A program made the position numbers and the translations under genes. A DNA stretch of 64,000 nucleotides from Candidatus Altimarinota bacterium (GTDB taxonomy: Bacteria; Patescibacteriota; Gracilibacteria; UBA1369; UM-FILTER-53-11), in contig JAGOUV010000006.1 of NCBI GenBank assembly GCA_018061065.1, positions 1-64,000 on the forward strand, written 5' to 3'. Under the pieces are notes generated by a model. That model was not told the DNA's origin. It made no database searches and worked only from the letters and a program-made list of their open reading frames with translations. How positions within the stretch are numbered: position 1 is the stretch's first letter; every line of letters starts with the position of its first letter. Below are positions 16,047 through 25,149 of the stretch, one piece after another.

Positions 16047-16505
16047 ACCTAATAGCTCTCGGATAATTTCAATGTTCTCTGCAACACCAGGATGATCAGA
16101 CCCTTTGATGATCGCATCAACTACGTCTGGTGCAAGTTTCAGTGTGTCTAATGCAGCTAAAAATTCTTGAGGATTATGGTACTCCATAGCCCAAATCTTT
16201 GTTCTTTTGTATGCACTCCAGTCTGTTATCTGCACCGTTCCTGTTTGATCAATAAAAAAGCAAAATCCATCTTCATCGCCATAGTTAATGCCAATGAGTG
16301 CTAACTCTGTTCCACTTTGTTGTATCCATTCAATACGTACACGGTGTTTTTCCGATACTATAAATTCTTTGCCATTTGTTGAAAATGTTCCTATCTGGCC
16401 ATCTCGAATATTCTGCAGTTTTTCAAAAGCTACATTACTTAGACTCAATTTTTGAGGGCTTACACTTTCTCCCCCTCCATCAATTCTTCTTAATTTATCA
16501 GCCAT
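16041..16505 (-). CDS. Unknown soluble protein between mutS and mutL
   Basis: A 154-aa protein (157 aa if ATG 16514 is used). It begins MADKLRRIDGGGES and has a beta-rich middle with 'RVRIEWIQQSGTELALIGINYGDEDGFCFFIDQTGTVQI' style strands (not a known motif) and a helical C-terminus. No signal peptide or membrane segment and no family recognised. Its stop overlaps the mutS stop region by 6 bp. A TAAAGT at 16521-16516 lies 10 nt before ATG 16505. It is transcribed against the mutSL direction, so it is not part of that operon. Confidence 0.6.
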   Translation of the reverse strand: MADKLRRIDGGGESVSPQKLSLSNVAFEKLQNIRDGQIGTFSTNGKEFIVSEKHRVRIEWIQQSGTELALIGINYGDEDGFCFFIDQTGTVQITDWSAYKRTKIWAMEYHNPQEFLAALDTLKLAPDVVDAIIKGSDHPGVAENIEIIRELLGL

Positions 16506-16548
16506 AATTATCATTACTTTAACACTAAATGCATGTTAGTCAATATGC

Positions 16549-16554
16549 TACAAT
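16549..16554 (+). promoter_or_regulatory. -10 element TACAAT upstream of mutL
   Basis: TACAAT ends 10 nt before the ATG at 16565, giving a predicted leader of about 4 nt. Confidence 0.4.
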
Positions 16555-16564
16555 GGTTAAACTT

Positions 16565-18259
16565 ATGGGATTTATAACAGTGCTTCCGGACGCGCTCATT
16601 AGTCAGATTGCGGCGGGTGAAGTAGTGGAGCGGCCGGCCTCGGTGATAAAAGAGCTTTTGGAAAACAGTATTGATGCAGGAGCGACGTACTGTGCAATTG
16701 AGGTGCAGCAGGATGGAACAAAATTAATTTCCGTGCGCGATAATGGCTGCGGAATGGATGCGGAAGATGCGCGCTTGGCTTTTGTACAGCACGCGACGAG
16801 CAAGATCGACTCACTGGAGGATTTGTCTGCGGTGAGCTCTTTTGGATTTCGTGGTGAGGCGTTGGCGGCGATTAGTTCCGTGGCGCATGTGTCAGTAACC
16901 ACACGCGTGAGCGGAGCAGAGGGTGGTTACGCTGTTCATGCTGATGCGGGGAAGGTGACTTCTCATGGCCCGACCGGCTGTGCGCCGGGGACTGAGATTG
17001 TGGTTCGCAATTTATTTTTCAATACACCTGCGCGCAAGAAATTTTTAAAAACCGAGAGCACGGAATTTTCACATTTGTTGCAGACGGTCACGCATATCGC
17101 GATGTCTCATCCACGCATTGGATTTTCTTTGACGCATAATGGTCAGCCGGTTTTTGAGCTGCCGAATAATTCTTCCTATGTGGAGCGATTGAGTGCGCTG
17201 TTGGGAAAAGAGGTGATGCGTGAAGCTGTCGCGGTAGATTTTGAAACTGGCTCGTTGCATGTCTATGGATATGTGGGGCGACCGGGAAGTGCTTTTGCCT
17301 CCAAACGTCATCAGTATTTATTTGTGAACGGCCGCGATGTTACTGATTCTAGTGTTGCGCGTGCGGTGATCGATGCCTATGGCTCACGATTGGCTGCGCG
17401 TAGCTATCCGCTCTTTGTGTTACATATCGATCTTGATCCGCGTGAGGTAGATGTGAATGTGCATCCACGCAAGCTTTCTGTAAAATTTGTGGAGCCCGGG
17501 AATATTTATCGGAATGTGCTACAGGCGGTGAAGCAGTCACTTGATGAGCAGCAGCTTTTCTCTACGCAGTCATCCATGGTCACGCAGACGGGCCGTACCG
17601 ATGCACCAGTACAGTCCACTCCGTCACTTCTAACGCAAACTTCTCTTGAGGATCGTCCGCATAACTCTATTGATCAATCTCAGACGCACTTGATAGAGCC
17701 GCTCGGCTATTTGGCAAACTCATACATACTCATGCGCGATGGAGACAGCTTGGTGCTCGTAGACCAGCACGCCGCTCACGAGCGCATCATGTATGAGAAG
17801 CTCAAAAAGCAGTATCAACAAGCCCAGAAGCAAACACAGCCTTTGCTTGTTCCTATAACTCTTCACTGTACACATGCGGAAGCGGTCTTCATTCAAGAGG
17901 CGCTCACACACCTTCAGCAACTTGGTTTTGAGTGTGAGCAGTGGAGTGGCAATACTCTCGCCATTCACGCGATTCCCGCTCAGCTCGATGCGAATTCAAT
18001 TGAAAAAATAGTGAAGCAGATGATTGAAGAAGTCATGCAGCAGCAAAAATCCTCAGAGCTCTTTAACGAGCGCCTACTCAAATCCCTCGCCTGCAAGTCC
18101 GCCGTGACCTTTGGCATGCCCCTTTCACCGCACGAACAGCGTCAACTCCTCACCGATCTCCAAGTTACAACTAATAACGCTACGTGCCCCCACGGCCGCC
18201 CTTCTAAGATCGCGATCACCTTTGAGGAGCTTGAGCGAAAATTCATGCGCAGGAAGTAA
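16565..18259 (+). CDS. mutL: DNA mismatch repair protein MutL (endonuclease type)
   Basis: A 564-aa GHKL ATPase that couples mismatch recognition to strand removal. N-terminal motifs: LISQIAAGEVVERPASVIKE, DNGCGM, TSKI, FGFRGEAL and NTPARKKFLK. A Ser/Thr/Gln-rich linker (about 340-385) leads to the C-terminal dimerisation domain. That domain carries the metal-dependent endonuclease motif DQHA-X2-E-X4-E (DQHAAHERIMYE) and the CPHGRP zinc motif, so this MutL should nick DNA itself, as expected where MutH is absent. ATG 16565 was chosen because the family start MGFITVLPDALISQ follows; ATG 16529 would add 12 unlikely residues. Confidence 0.96.
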   Translation: MGFITVLPDALISQIAAGEVVERPASVIKELLENSIDAGATYCAIEVQQDGTKLISVRDNGCGMDAEDARLAFVQHATSKIDSLEDLSAVSSFGFRGEALAAISSVAHVSVTTRVSGAEGGYAVHADAGKVTSHGPTGCAPGTEIVVRNLFFNTPARKKFLKTESTEFSHLLQTVTHIAMSHPRIGFSLTHNGQPVFELPNNSSYVERLSALLGKEVMREAVAVDFETGSLHVYGYVGRPGSAFASKRHQYLFVNGRDVTDSSVARAVIDAYGSRLAARSYPLFVLHIDLDPREVDVNVHPRKLSVKFVEPGNIYRNVLQAVKQSLDEQQLFSTQSSMVTQTGRTDAPVQSTPSLLTQTSLEDRPHNSIDQSQTHLIEPLGYLANSYILMRDGDSLVLVDQHAAHERIMYEKLKKQYQQAQKQTQPLLVPITLHCTHAEAVFIQEALTHLQQLGFECEQWSGNTLAIHAIPAQLDANSIEKIVKQMIEEVMQQQKSSELFNERLLKSLACKSAVTFGMPLSPHEQRQLLTDLQVTTNNATCPHGRPSKIAITFEELERKFMRRK

Positions 18260-18262
18260 AAC

Positions 18263-18291
18263 TTGACTTCATTTAGCCCTTTAACTAGAAT
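18263..18291 (+). promoter_or_regulatory. Promoter TTGACT-N17-TAGAAT of the rpsF-ssb-rpsR operon
   Basis: TTGACT (18263-18268) and TAGAAT (18286-18291) with optimal 17-nt spacing, directly after the mutL stop. The predicted start near 18298 leaves a 60-nt leader that contains the self-complementary stretch around ATAGCTAT but no Shine-Dalgarno motif. The leader is a possible site of S6:S18 feedback, but I could not identify the known CCG-bulge motif. Confidence 0.65.
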
Positions 18292-18357
18292 CCACACGCT
18301 GCTTTAGTTACTTTTAAGACTAAAGCTATAGACTTTTAGTTTATAACCATAGCTATT

Positions 18358-18924
18358 ATGACTCATACAACTGAGCCTGCTACAACTGAGGAGGTGGACC
18401 TACGTCAGTACGAACTGATGTTTATTCTTTCAGGAGATCTTGCTGAAAGAGAATTCGAGGTAGAACTCGGAGAGGTCAAAAAGATTATCAATGAAAGCAT
18501 TGATAAGATTACGTACGAGGAAAGCTGGGGTCGCCGCAACTTGATGCACAAGATCAAGAAGCAGAGACACGGTTACTACATCTTGATGAATTTCATGGCA
18601 GATCCTGCAAAGATCATGGATTTGAACATGAACTTGAAGATTTATCCTGCGGTACTCCGTCATTTGATGATGGTTATGCCAAACAGCTACGTTCCTGGAA
18701 GCTATAAGACGGTTGCTTTCAAGCCTGATGAGGTGGACGAAGAGGGAACTGAGCAGCAGCGCGGTGTGTCATCACGCAAGCCATCAGTACGCCCACGCAG
18801 AGAGATGCCTGGTATTACGGTAAAAGACGTTCAGGAAAATGAAGTGGTCACTCAGGAGAAGATGAAAAAGGTTGAGAAGAAGCTTGAGCAGATTCTCGAA
18901 AATCCTGACATCGACGTCCGCTAA
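18358..18924 (+). CDS. rpsF: 30S ribosomal protein S6 with long C-terminal extension
   Basis: A 188-aa protein. Residues about 16-110 form the S6 core (RQYELMFILSGDLAE..., YEESWGRRNLMHKIKKQRHGYY, 'PAVLRHLMMV'). S6 binds S18 on the small-subunit platform. Typical bacterial S6 is 95-135 aa; the last ~75 residues here are a charged tail with a RGVSSRKPSVRPRRE basic patch and a predicted final helix. The linkage rpsF-ssb-rpsR is the classical arrangement. Nothing resembling a Shine-Dalgarno sequence precedes the ATG. Confidence 0.93.
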   Translation: MTHTTEPATTEEVDLRQYELMFILSGDLAEREFEVELGEVKKIINESIDKITYEESWGRRNLMHKIKKQRHGYYILMNFMADPAKIMDLNMNLKIYPAVLRHLMMVMPNSYVPGSYKTVAFKPDEVDEEGTEQQRGVSSRKPSVRPRREMPGITVKDVQENEVVTQEKMKKVEKKLEQILENPDIDVR

Positions 18925-18945
18925 TAATCCTAAACCCTATATCCC

Positions 18946-19383
18946 ATGAGATGTGTTAATAAAGTAATTTTGATTGGTAACCTGACGCGCGATCCAGAGA
19001 TGCGCAAGACAACTACAGGTCAGTCAATTGTTACCTTTGGACTCGCAACAAACCGTGAGTGGCTCACAAAAGATAATCGAAAAATGACTTCAACAGAATT
19101 TCATGAGCTCGTGGCATGGGCCAAGCTTGGTGAGATCTGCCAGGAATATCTCAGAAAAGGAAAGTTGGTTTACGTTGAGGGATACCTCAAGACACGCAGC
19201 AAAGTTATGCCCGATGGCACTAGGAAATTTCGCACTGAAATTGTCGTTCAGGACATGATTATGCTCGAGAAGAGACCTAAATCTGAAGAAGAAGAAAATG
19301 AATTGTTACAGGGCGCACCTACTCCAGACTCAAGCAATAACGGCATGGACGAGGCTCCCTCTGATGACATGTTCGAAGGCTAA
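18946..19383 (+). CDS. ssb: Single-stranded DNA-binding protein
   Basis: A 145-aa OB-fold protein that coats single-stranded DNA. The family start MRCVNKVILIGNLTRDPEMR and the core phrases FGLATNREW, 'EFHELVAWAKLGEICQEYLRKGKLVYVEGYLKTR' region and the acidic C-terminal tail are present. The tail ends PSDDMFEG instead of the usual DDDIPF, so the partner-binding tip is only partly conserved. It sits in the middle of the rpsF-ssb-rpsR operon, 21 bp after rpsF and 22 bp before rpsR. Confidence 0.95.
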   Translation: MRCVNKVILIGNLTRDPEMRKTTTGQSIVTFGLATNREWLTKDNRKMTSTEFHELVAWAKLGEICQEYLRKGKLVYVEGYLKTRSKVMPDGTRKFRTEIVVQDMIMLEKRPKSEEEENELLQGAPTPDSSNNGMDEAPSDDMFEG

Positions 19384-19405
19384 TATTAACTAACTACTAA
19401 CTTAT

Positions 19406-19621
19406 ATGACAGCAGGACGCAGCAAAAAAAAGTGTAAATTCTGTGCCGACAAGATCGTCTACATCGACTACAAAAATCTTCCTATGATCGGTAGATTTAT
19501 GTCACAGTACGGACGCATCGTACCTAAGTACTACTCTGGTGTATGTATTCAGCACCAGCGCCGTCTTTCAAACGCAATCAAGATCTCACGTGAGATGGCA
19601 TTGCTCCCTTACGTTCGTTAA
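19406..19621 (+). CDS. rpsR: 30S ribosomal protein S18
   Basis: A 71-aa basic protein that pairs with S6. It has CKFC at the N-terminus and VCIQH further on, the zinc-binding (C+) version of S18. Later phrases 'KNLPMIGRFMSQYGRIVPKYYSGVC' and 'HQRRLSNAIKISREMALLPYV' are diagnostic. The spacer before the ATG (TAACTAACTACTAACTTAT) is A/C/U-rich without Shine-Dalgarno. A terminator follows. Confidence 0.95.
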   Translation: MTAGRSKKKCKFCADKIVYIDYKNLPMIGRFMSQYGRIVPKYYSGVCIQHQRRLSNAIKISREMALLPYVR

Positions 19622-19643
19622 TTTTTTCAACACAGCAATTCTG

Positions 19644-19679
19644 AAAAATCCCATGGCATAACCGCCTGGGATTTTTTTT
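19644..19679 (+). terminator. Rho-independent terminator after rpsR
   Basis: Ten-base-pair stem (19644-19653 with 19667-19676), 13-nt loop, followed by a run of eight T (19672-19679). It ends the rpsF-ssb-rpsR operon immediately before the proB promoter. Confidence 0.85.
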
Positions 19680-19681
19680 GC

Positions 19682-19687
19682 TATACT
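19682..19687 (+). promoter_or_regulatory. -10 element TATACT 7 nt before proB
   Basis: TATACT ends 7 nt before the ATG at 19695. Transcription would start at 19694 or 19695, giving a leaderless or 1-nt-leader mRNA. It directly abuts the terminator T-run of the upstream operon. Confidence 0.55.
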
Positions 19688-19694
19688 GCGCCCG

Positions 19695-20501
19695 ATGCGA
19701 TTTGTCATAAAAGTCGGTACCGGTCTGCTCACAAATGAAGACCACCAGCTCAATGTAGCCTTTTTAAAGCGTTTTATTGGCGATTTGGCAGCCATGCACG
19801 CTGATGGACATGAAATCGTTATTGTGAGCTCTGGTGCAGTTGCAGCGGGTCGTACGAGTATCACATTTAATCATGAAGATAGCAGCATTCCCTATCGTCA
19901 GACGTTGGCGGCGGTGGGGCAGGTAATGCTCATGAAAACCTACGATCGCTATTTCGAGAAACACAATGTTGTGGTGGCACAGGCACTGCTTACCAATTAT
20001 GATTTTGTGAATAAAGAAAACTCAAAAAATACGCGCAATGTTTTTGAATTATTGTTGAAAAAAAATGTGATTCCGATTGTGAATGAAAATGATGTGACGA
20101 CGATTGCAGAATTGCAGTTCGGAGATAACGATATGCTTTCTGCAAAAACGGCAGCACTTATTAACGCTGATTTTTTAATCATCGTGACGAGTGTCGATGG
20201 ACTTTTTACTGCCGATCCACGGAAACATCCTGAGGCGAAATTCATTCCCGTGGTTGAGCGCATCGATGCGAAAATTAAGAAACTGGCCCAGGGCGCCGGA
20301 GACAAAAATAGCCGTGGCGGTATGAAAACAAAATTACAGGCGGCGGAGTACGTCACGGAACACGGTACGCCGATGTTCATAGTGAACGGCACCAACAAAT
20401 CAATACTAAAAAACATATTTAAATTCTGTAAACAGTATTCTGACGAGTGGAAAGAGGCATTGCCTGATTTGCCCGTCGGTTGCACGTTTTTCACGGAGTG
20501 A
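19695..20501 (+). CDS. proB: Glutamate 5-kinase, without PUA domain
   Basis: A 268-aa amino-acid-kinase-family enzyme that phosphorylates glutamate in the first step of proline synthesis. Motifs: FVIKVGTGLLT (ATP/phosphate), IVIVSSGAVAAG, 'PIVNENDVTT', 'FGDNDMLSAKTA', 'TSVDGLFTADPR' and GAGDKNSRGGMKTK. It ends after the kinase domain and lacks the C-terminal PUA domain of E. coli ProB (367 aa), as in several short bacterial forms. proA and proC are not adjacent, so whether the pathway is complete cannot be judged. Confidence 0.92.
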   Translation: MRFVIKVGTGLLTNEDHQLNVAFLKRFIGDLAAMHADGHEIVIVSSGAVAAGRTSITFNHEDSSIPYRQTLAAVGQVMLMKTYDRYFEKHNVVVAQALLTNYDFVNKENSKNTRNVFELLLKKNVIPIVNENDVTTIAELQFGDNDMLSAKTAALINADFLIIVTSVDGLFTADPRKHPEAKFIPVVERIDAKIKKLAQGAGDKNSRGGMKTKLQAAEYVTEHGTPMFIVNGTNKSILKNIFKFCKQYSDEWKEALPDLPVGCTFFTE

Positions 20502-20564
20502 TAGCGTTGAGGAAATGCTGATTTTCTGGTAGAATGAGTGGATTTAATAAACACAAAAATCGGA

Positions 20565-21071
20565 ATGGAAAAACACAAAAAACAAATTGTTCATCGTCAC
20601 ATGTTTGAAGACGCGACCATGAGTTGGGTTGCACCCGAGTATGCACACCATGAAAAATCACTCACGTGGTTCGTAGGTGCTGCATTAATTATTTTGGGTT
20701 TGGTGATCTACGGACTGATGACTAACGGCTGGACATTTTCTATCGCCGTCTTGGTTTTTGCAGGAACATATTATTTGATTTATCGCACACCGCCTCAGCA
20801 TGTCGAAGTAAAAATTTCTCGTGCTGGAGTGAAGATTGGCAGACATATTTTTTCTTATGCGGAGCTACGTGGTTTTTGGATCGTGTATAATCCACCGTTT
20901 GTTTCTCGCTTGTATATACGCATGCAGACGCGGTTGCGTCCCGATGTATGTATTGATCTTGTGGATATGGATGTATCCGAGGTGAAGCGTGAATTGCTTG
21001 AGCACATGCATGAAATTAAGGGCGTTGATGAGCCCTTTGCTGATACCGTAATTCGTTTATTGAGACTGTAA
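20565..21071 (+). CDS. Two-helix membrane protein with PH-like C-terminal region
   Basis: A 168-aa protein with a short N-terminal region, two transmembrane helices (about 36-54 and 59-75) and a soluble C-terminal domain. The C-terminal phrases 'VEVKISRAGVKIGRHIFSYAELRGFWIVYNPP' resemble bacterial PH-like (bPH) domains. It is the first gene of a tightly packed four-gene cluster (next gene 4 bp away). A TAGAAT at 20530-20535 precedes it with a leader of about 23 nt. The ATG at 20565 was chosen because an upstream GTG at 20538 would lie before the predicted transcript start. Function unknown. Confidence 0.65.
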   Translation: MEKHKKQIVHRHMFEDATMSWVAPEYAHHEKSLTWFVGAALIILGLVIYGLMTNGWTFSIAVLVFAGTYYLIYRTPPQHVEVKISRAGVKIGRHIFSYAELRGFWIVYNPPFVSRLYIRMQTRLRPDVCIDLVDMDVSEVKRELLEHMHEIKGVDEPFADTVIRLLRL

Positions 21072-21075
21072 TTTT

Positions 21076-22836
21076 ATGGCTCCAGAAGTAAAACCAACAC
21101 CGGAAAAAAGACAGGATCCTCGAGAGGTAATCGATGGTGCGCTCGCTGCTGAAAAACAGCAGACCGAAAAAGAACGACTCAAGAGCCTGATGCGGATGCC
21201 TGATGTGAACGCGAAACTTTTTGGCGACCCGGATAAAGATAATGAAACAGATCATGAGACGCAGGCGGCGCATGATCGTTATATGAATGATCCAAAATAT
21301 AAAGAGCTTCATAGAAGCGTCATGGTTTCTGTGCGCAATCTTGCAGAACGTCAAAAAAGAGAAGTGAAGTACAAGGATGAGACGCAGGAGCAAATTTATG
21401 ACAAGACAATGCTGGCACTTAATAGACTACAGACACAGCTTGTGACCGAAGGTCGCTCAATGAAGCTTCGAGAAACAAAACGTGCACGCACTGATCAAGG
21501 TAGTGTGGACGGGAAGATTGCAAAGGAAAAGATTAATCCTGATTTAGAGGTGATGGATTACGAGGAATTGCTTACCTTTAAAAATCGTATTGAACAGTTG
21601 GAGCGCGTAGATGCCAATGAAGTACGCAGCATGCTTGAAGAAGATGCAGATTTTACGCTCATGCTCTTTGAGCAGATGAGTCGTGATCGCGTGGTGACAC
21701 AAGTGGGAACATTAAAGGATACTTCCGTTGAGGGCATGCAGAAGATGCAGAAGGACGCTCAGCGCATGTTGAGCTTGGAAAATCCGAATGCAGTTGCACA
21801 TTATAAACGTCTTATTGGATTTATTTCTGGAGATGACGAGCAGAATAACGTCTCAAAATCTGACTTCCGCCATAACGCGGAGCGTCCGTTGTGGATCGAA
21901 ATCGTCCGTAATATGAAACAGGATGAGAAGAAGTTTTTAGTTGAGCGATTTGCAGTGGAAAAAACACCCGCTGCGGCAAAAGAATTCATTCAGGGCTCGA
22001 TAGCTGCAGGTACAATTCGTGTTCGCGATGTTATGAAGTGGACTATGGAAGCTCAGCAGAATCCCGAAAGTTCCTTTTTCCAGACATTGGATAAACCTTT
22101 TTTGGATTCGCTCGATACGCTAGCAGACATGCGTCGTGCTACTAAGGAAGATCTTCAGAAGCATGTTGAAGATATGAGCAAGACAAATCTCGACAGTGCT
22201 GTTGGGCATTACCTTACCTTTAACAACTTCCTTTATAGCCGTTTAATGGATATTGGTGCGCTCTCGATGTTAGTGAGTTTGATTACCAATGTTTCAGACC
22301 GTCTTAATCGTCGTACTGAACACACGCGTAATGAAGGAAGAATTAAGGCCTTTGTTATGGGTATTAAGGATGGAGTGATTAATCGCTCAAGTATTTTTGG
22401 TATGACTTCTGCCGCTATTGGTATGAATGGTATCTCCCCATTTTTTACTAAAATGATGTATGCCCCAAGTGTAAAAGAAAAAGAGCTTGTAGCGAGAAAT
22501 CATGACCTTGTGGAGCTTGATGATATGTTTTCAGACCGTCCCCAGCTTGCCCGTTTTATGTTGAATAATTTTGATGACATGCATCAGCGTGCCACACAAA
22601 ACAAAGAAGGGACGTTCCCTAATAATGAAAATGAAAAACGCGGTGATTTTTCTCTGTGGCCAAAGGATGTTATGGAATATGCCACGATTGATAATACGTT
22701 GAAGTGTGGTTACAAGGATCATGTGCGTTTTGGTTCTGATGTATTTCACTCATTCCGCATTCTTTCTAAGGTTGTTGATATTCATGACAAAGAAAAATTG
22801 GAAAAATATTTAACCGACAACGGCTATCTCCTATAA
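21076..22836 (+). CDS. Large helical protein of unknown function (cluster gene 2)
   Basis: A 586-aa protein without a signal peptide. The sequence is highly charged and mostly helical up to about residue 380. A short more hydrophobic stretch follows (about 385-410, LYSRLMDIGALSMLVSLITNVS) that could touch the membrane, then a region with 'FGMTSAAIGMNGISPFFTKMMYAP' and a soluble C-terminus. No recognisable enzymatic motif. It starts 4 bp after the PH-like membrane protein and ends 2 bp before the TrbL/VirB6-like gene, so translation is probably coupled. Confidence 0.6.
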   Translation: MAPEVKPTPEKRQDPREVIDGALAAEKQQTEKERLKSLMRMPDVNAKLFGDPDKDNETDHETQAAHDRYMNDPKYKELHRSVMVSVRNLAERQKREVKYKDETQEQIYDKTMLALNRLQTQLVTEGRSMKLRETKRARTDQGSVDGKIAKEKINPDLEVMDYEELLTFKNRIEQLERVDANEVRSMLEEDADFTLMLFEQMSRDRVVTQVGTLKDTSVEGMQKMQKDAQRMLSLENPNAVAHYKRLIGFISGDDEQNNVSKSDFRHNAERPLWIEIVRNMKQDEKKFLVERFAVEKTPAAAKEFIQGSIAAGTIRVRDVMKWTMEAQQNPESSFFQTLDKPFLDSLDTLADMRRATKEDLQKHVEDMSKTNLDSAVGHYLTFNNFLYSRLMDIGALSMLVSLITNVSDRLNRRTEHTRNEGRIKAFVMGIKDGVINRSSIFGMTSAAIGMNGISPFFTKMMYAPSVKEKELVARNHDLVELDDMFSDRPQLARFMLNNFDDMHQRATQNKEGTFPNNENEKRGDFSLWPKDVMEYATIDNTLKCGYKDHVRFGSDVFHSFRILSKVVDIHDKEKLEKYLTDNGYLL

Positions 22837-22838
22837 AA

Positions 22839-25127
22839 ATGACTACCAAAAAACAAAAATGGGTTAAGAAGTTTGCGGCGATTGTGCTGTCTGTGTGGCT
22901 CATGGGCGTGGTCTATGCTTTTGCAAATGTCACGCCGGTGTCTGCTCAAGGCGCGCCCGCTGCAGCTCCTGCCGCCGCTCCTGCAGCTGCACCCGCAGAT
23001 CCACAGAACGCCGGAGCCGTAGGCGCTCCAGATAATGATCCCACTGATCCTGAGCTCGTGAAGTTACTCAATCAAGTAAACGCGATTGCCAATATCGGTC
23101 TGCGTTTAATTTCTGGATTGCTCTGGCCGGTGCTTCTTATGATCGGAGCGCTTCTCAATAATGATCTTATTTTTGGTGGTGCTATGGGTGAGCGATTACT
23201 CGATGTCTCAATTCAGATTCGCAATTTGGTAAATATAATGTTCGTATTAATCTTGCTCGCCATCGCCGTGTATAACGTGCTTGGTCTAGGGCAGGAAGGT
23301 GGCTTGCAGCTTGGATTTAAGCAGGCGCTTCCGAAATTTGTTCTCGCATTGATTGGGGTAAATTTTTCATTTATCGCCATTAAAATTATTTTGGATTTTA
23401 GTAATGTTATTACTGGTGCGGTGTTTGCACTGCCGTCTGCATCACTTAGTAGCACGACGAGTTTTCAGAATGAACTCGAAAAATCTATATGTATGGTGAA
23501 TAGTGATGAGGCACCGTTACATCTGCAGTTCTGCGATGATCAACATTTTAATGCGCGTGCTAAACAATTTTTCTCACGCTTAGATCGCAACAATATTGCC
23601 GTCGTCTACGCAATTAAATTCGGTAAGGCCATTAATCTCAAATACATTCGTGATGGCGTAAAGGATATTACCTCGCTCGGCTTTAATATTCTCTTTAATC
23701 TCGTGCTGTTTGCAGTCTATGCACTTTCATTTATCGCGCTGTTTCTGGTCTTGCTCTTCCGCCTTGTGGTGGTGTGGGTGGCCGTGGCGCTTTCGCCGCT
23801 TATAGCCTTGGGAATCGTGCTGCCGGGTCTGTCTAAATTTGCCGGAGACGGTGGAGATATTCAGGACAAAGTCGTTCAAAATATCATCGCGCCAATTACG
23901 ATCGGTATCGTCATGTCTATTGGATATATCATGCTCGATACGTTCTCAGTAAATACCAGTTTGGCAGGTGATTTGCTTTCATCTAATACGCTGGATGCGA
24001 TTGATCCAAGTGCCGTTCCTACTGACATTACGAATCTTCAGGAATTGCTCATTGCAATTGGTACGGTGGTCATTGTTTGGACCGGTGTATTTGGTGCCGC
24101 GAGCAAAACCTACGCTTCAACGATTACTGATGGTATTAAAGGAGGTGCCGAATCATTTGGAAAATTCCTCGCAAAACTTCCTACCTACGCCCCTGTTATC
24201 CCTATGAGTGTGGGTGGAGTGGATAAGAGTTTAAGTGCTGCAAGTATCTTTAATACCCTTAAACAGACTCCAGGTAGGGTTGAAAGTACCTTTGGACGAT
24301 CGGTTTATGAAATGCCGCCTAACCCGGAAGTCGACCGTGCATTGAAAGATTCTGCCCGTGTAAGTGCGCAGGCATTTGGAAAGGAAATTGTGAACACGTT
24401 GAAGAATTCACCTACATATATTGCATCAGCAGGATTTTTCGACTCACTGCGTACGTTTGCAACTGAGAAAGCAGGTATGAAGCCTGATGAAATTGAAAAG
24501 CAATTCGGTAAAGAGCCGACTGACTATAAACGTGTACTGGAAGGTATCAATAGAAGCACTGATCCCCAGATATCAGCTTTGAAACGTGAAATTGAAACCA
24601 ACTCAGGAAAGAAGATTGATGATATTAAATTGGCTGTTGAACGAGGCCAAAAAGAAGAAAAAGCTAAAGCGGAAGGAAAAGAGCCTCCTAAGCCGGAGGC
24701 CGCTCCTGTGGCAAGTAACTCAACACAAGCATTGAATATTTTGACTAAGAGTGCACCTGATGCGGCTCGACAGCGTGCATTCCAGGCAGGTGGATTTACT
24801 GAGGCAGAACTTACTGCTCTTCAGAAACAACTTGTCGCACTTACGGGTCCTACTGCCGACAAGCTTAAGCAGTCACTCATCGTCTTGGAGGACGGCAAGG
24901 TGAAACACGTTACAGCTGATAAAGTAGAGAAAGGAAACACCTTTCTCCAGGCAATCGATGATAAAACCGATGCTGCCGCAATTCGTACGGCGGTGGACGC
25001 TGCGCTCAAAACAGATCTCGAAACATGGCAGATTACCAATATTCTTAAAGCTGCCACGATCAATGATGGCGCTCTAAAGACTGATCTTGAAAAAGTAGTG
25101 ACGAGCACGCCCCGACCACAAAAATAA
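22839..25127 (+). CDS. Polytopic membrane protein, TrbL/VirB6-like
   Basis: A 762-aa protein. Order: signal peptide (about 12-36, ending VSAQG), Ala/Pro repeat ([14 protein letters not shown]...), then at least six hydrophobic segments between residues ~75 and ~420, including GLLWPVLLMIGALL, 'NIMFVLILLAIAVYNVLGLG', 'FVLALIGVNFSFIAIKIIL', 'LVLFAVYALSFIALFLVLLF' and 'VVVWVAVALSPLIALGIVLPG'. The last ~340 residues are soluble and charged. This is the layout of TrbL/VirB6 proteins, the inner-membrane channel component of type IV secretion systems; the assignment is by topology. No VirB4, VirB8-11 or VirD4 genes are adjacent. Confidence 0.65.
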   Translation: MTTKKQKWVKKFAAIVLSVWLMGVVYAFANVTPVSAQGAPAAAPAAAPAAAPADPQNAGAVGAPDNDPTDPELVKLLNQVNAIANIGLRLISGLLWPVLLMIGALLNNDLIFGGAMGERLLDVSIQIRNLVNIMFVLILLAIAVYNVLGLGQEGGLQLGFKQALPKFVLALIGVNFSFIAIKIILDFSNVITGAVFALPSASLSSTTSFQNELEKSICMVNSDEAPLHLQFCDDQHFNARAKQFFSRLDRNNIAVVYAIKFGKAINLKYIRDGVKDITSLGFNILFNLVLFAVYALSFIALFLVLLFRLVVVWVAVALSPLIALGIVLPGLSKFAGDGGDIQDKVVQNIIAPITIGIVMSIGYIMLDTFSVNTSLAGDLLSSNTLDAIDPSAVPTDITNLQELLIAIGTVVIVWTGVFGAASKTYASTITDGIKGGAESFGKFLAKLPTYAPVIPMSVGGVDKSLSAASIFNTLKQTPGRVESTFGRSVYEMPPNPEVDRALKDSARVSAQAFGKEIVNTLKNSPTYIASAGFFDSLRTFATEKAGMKPDEIEKQFGKEPTDYKRVLEGINRSTDPQISALKREIETNSGKKIDDIKLAVERGQKEEKAKAEGKEPPKPEAAPVASNSTQALNILTKSAPDAARQRAFQAGGFTEAELTALQKQLVALTGPTADKLKQSLIVLEDGKVKHVTADKVEKGNTFLQAIDDKTDAAAIRTAVDAALKTDLETWQITNILKAATINDGALKTDLEKVVTSTPRPQK

Positions 25128-25149
25128 AAAGCTAGAAAAATAAAAAAAT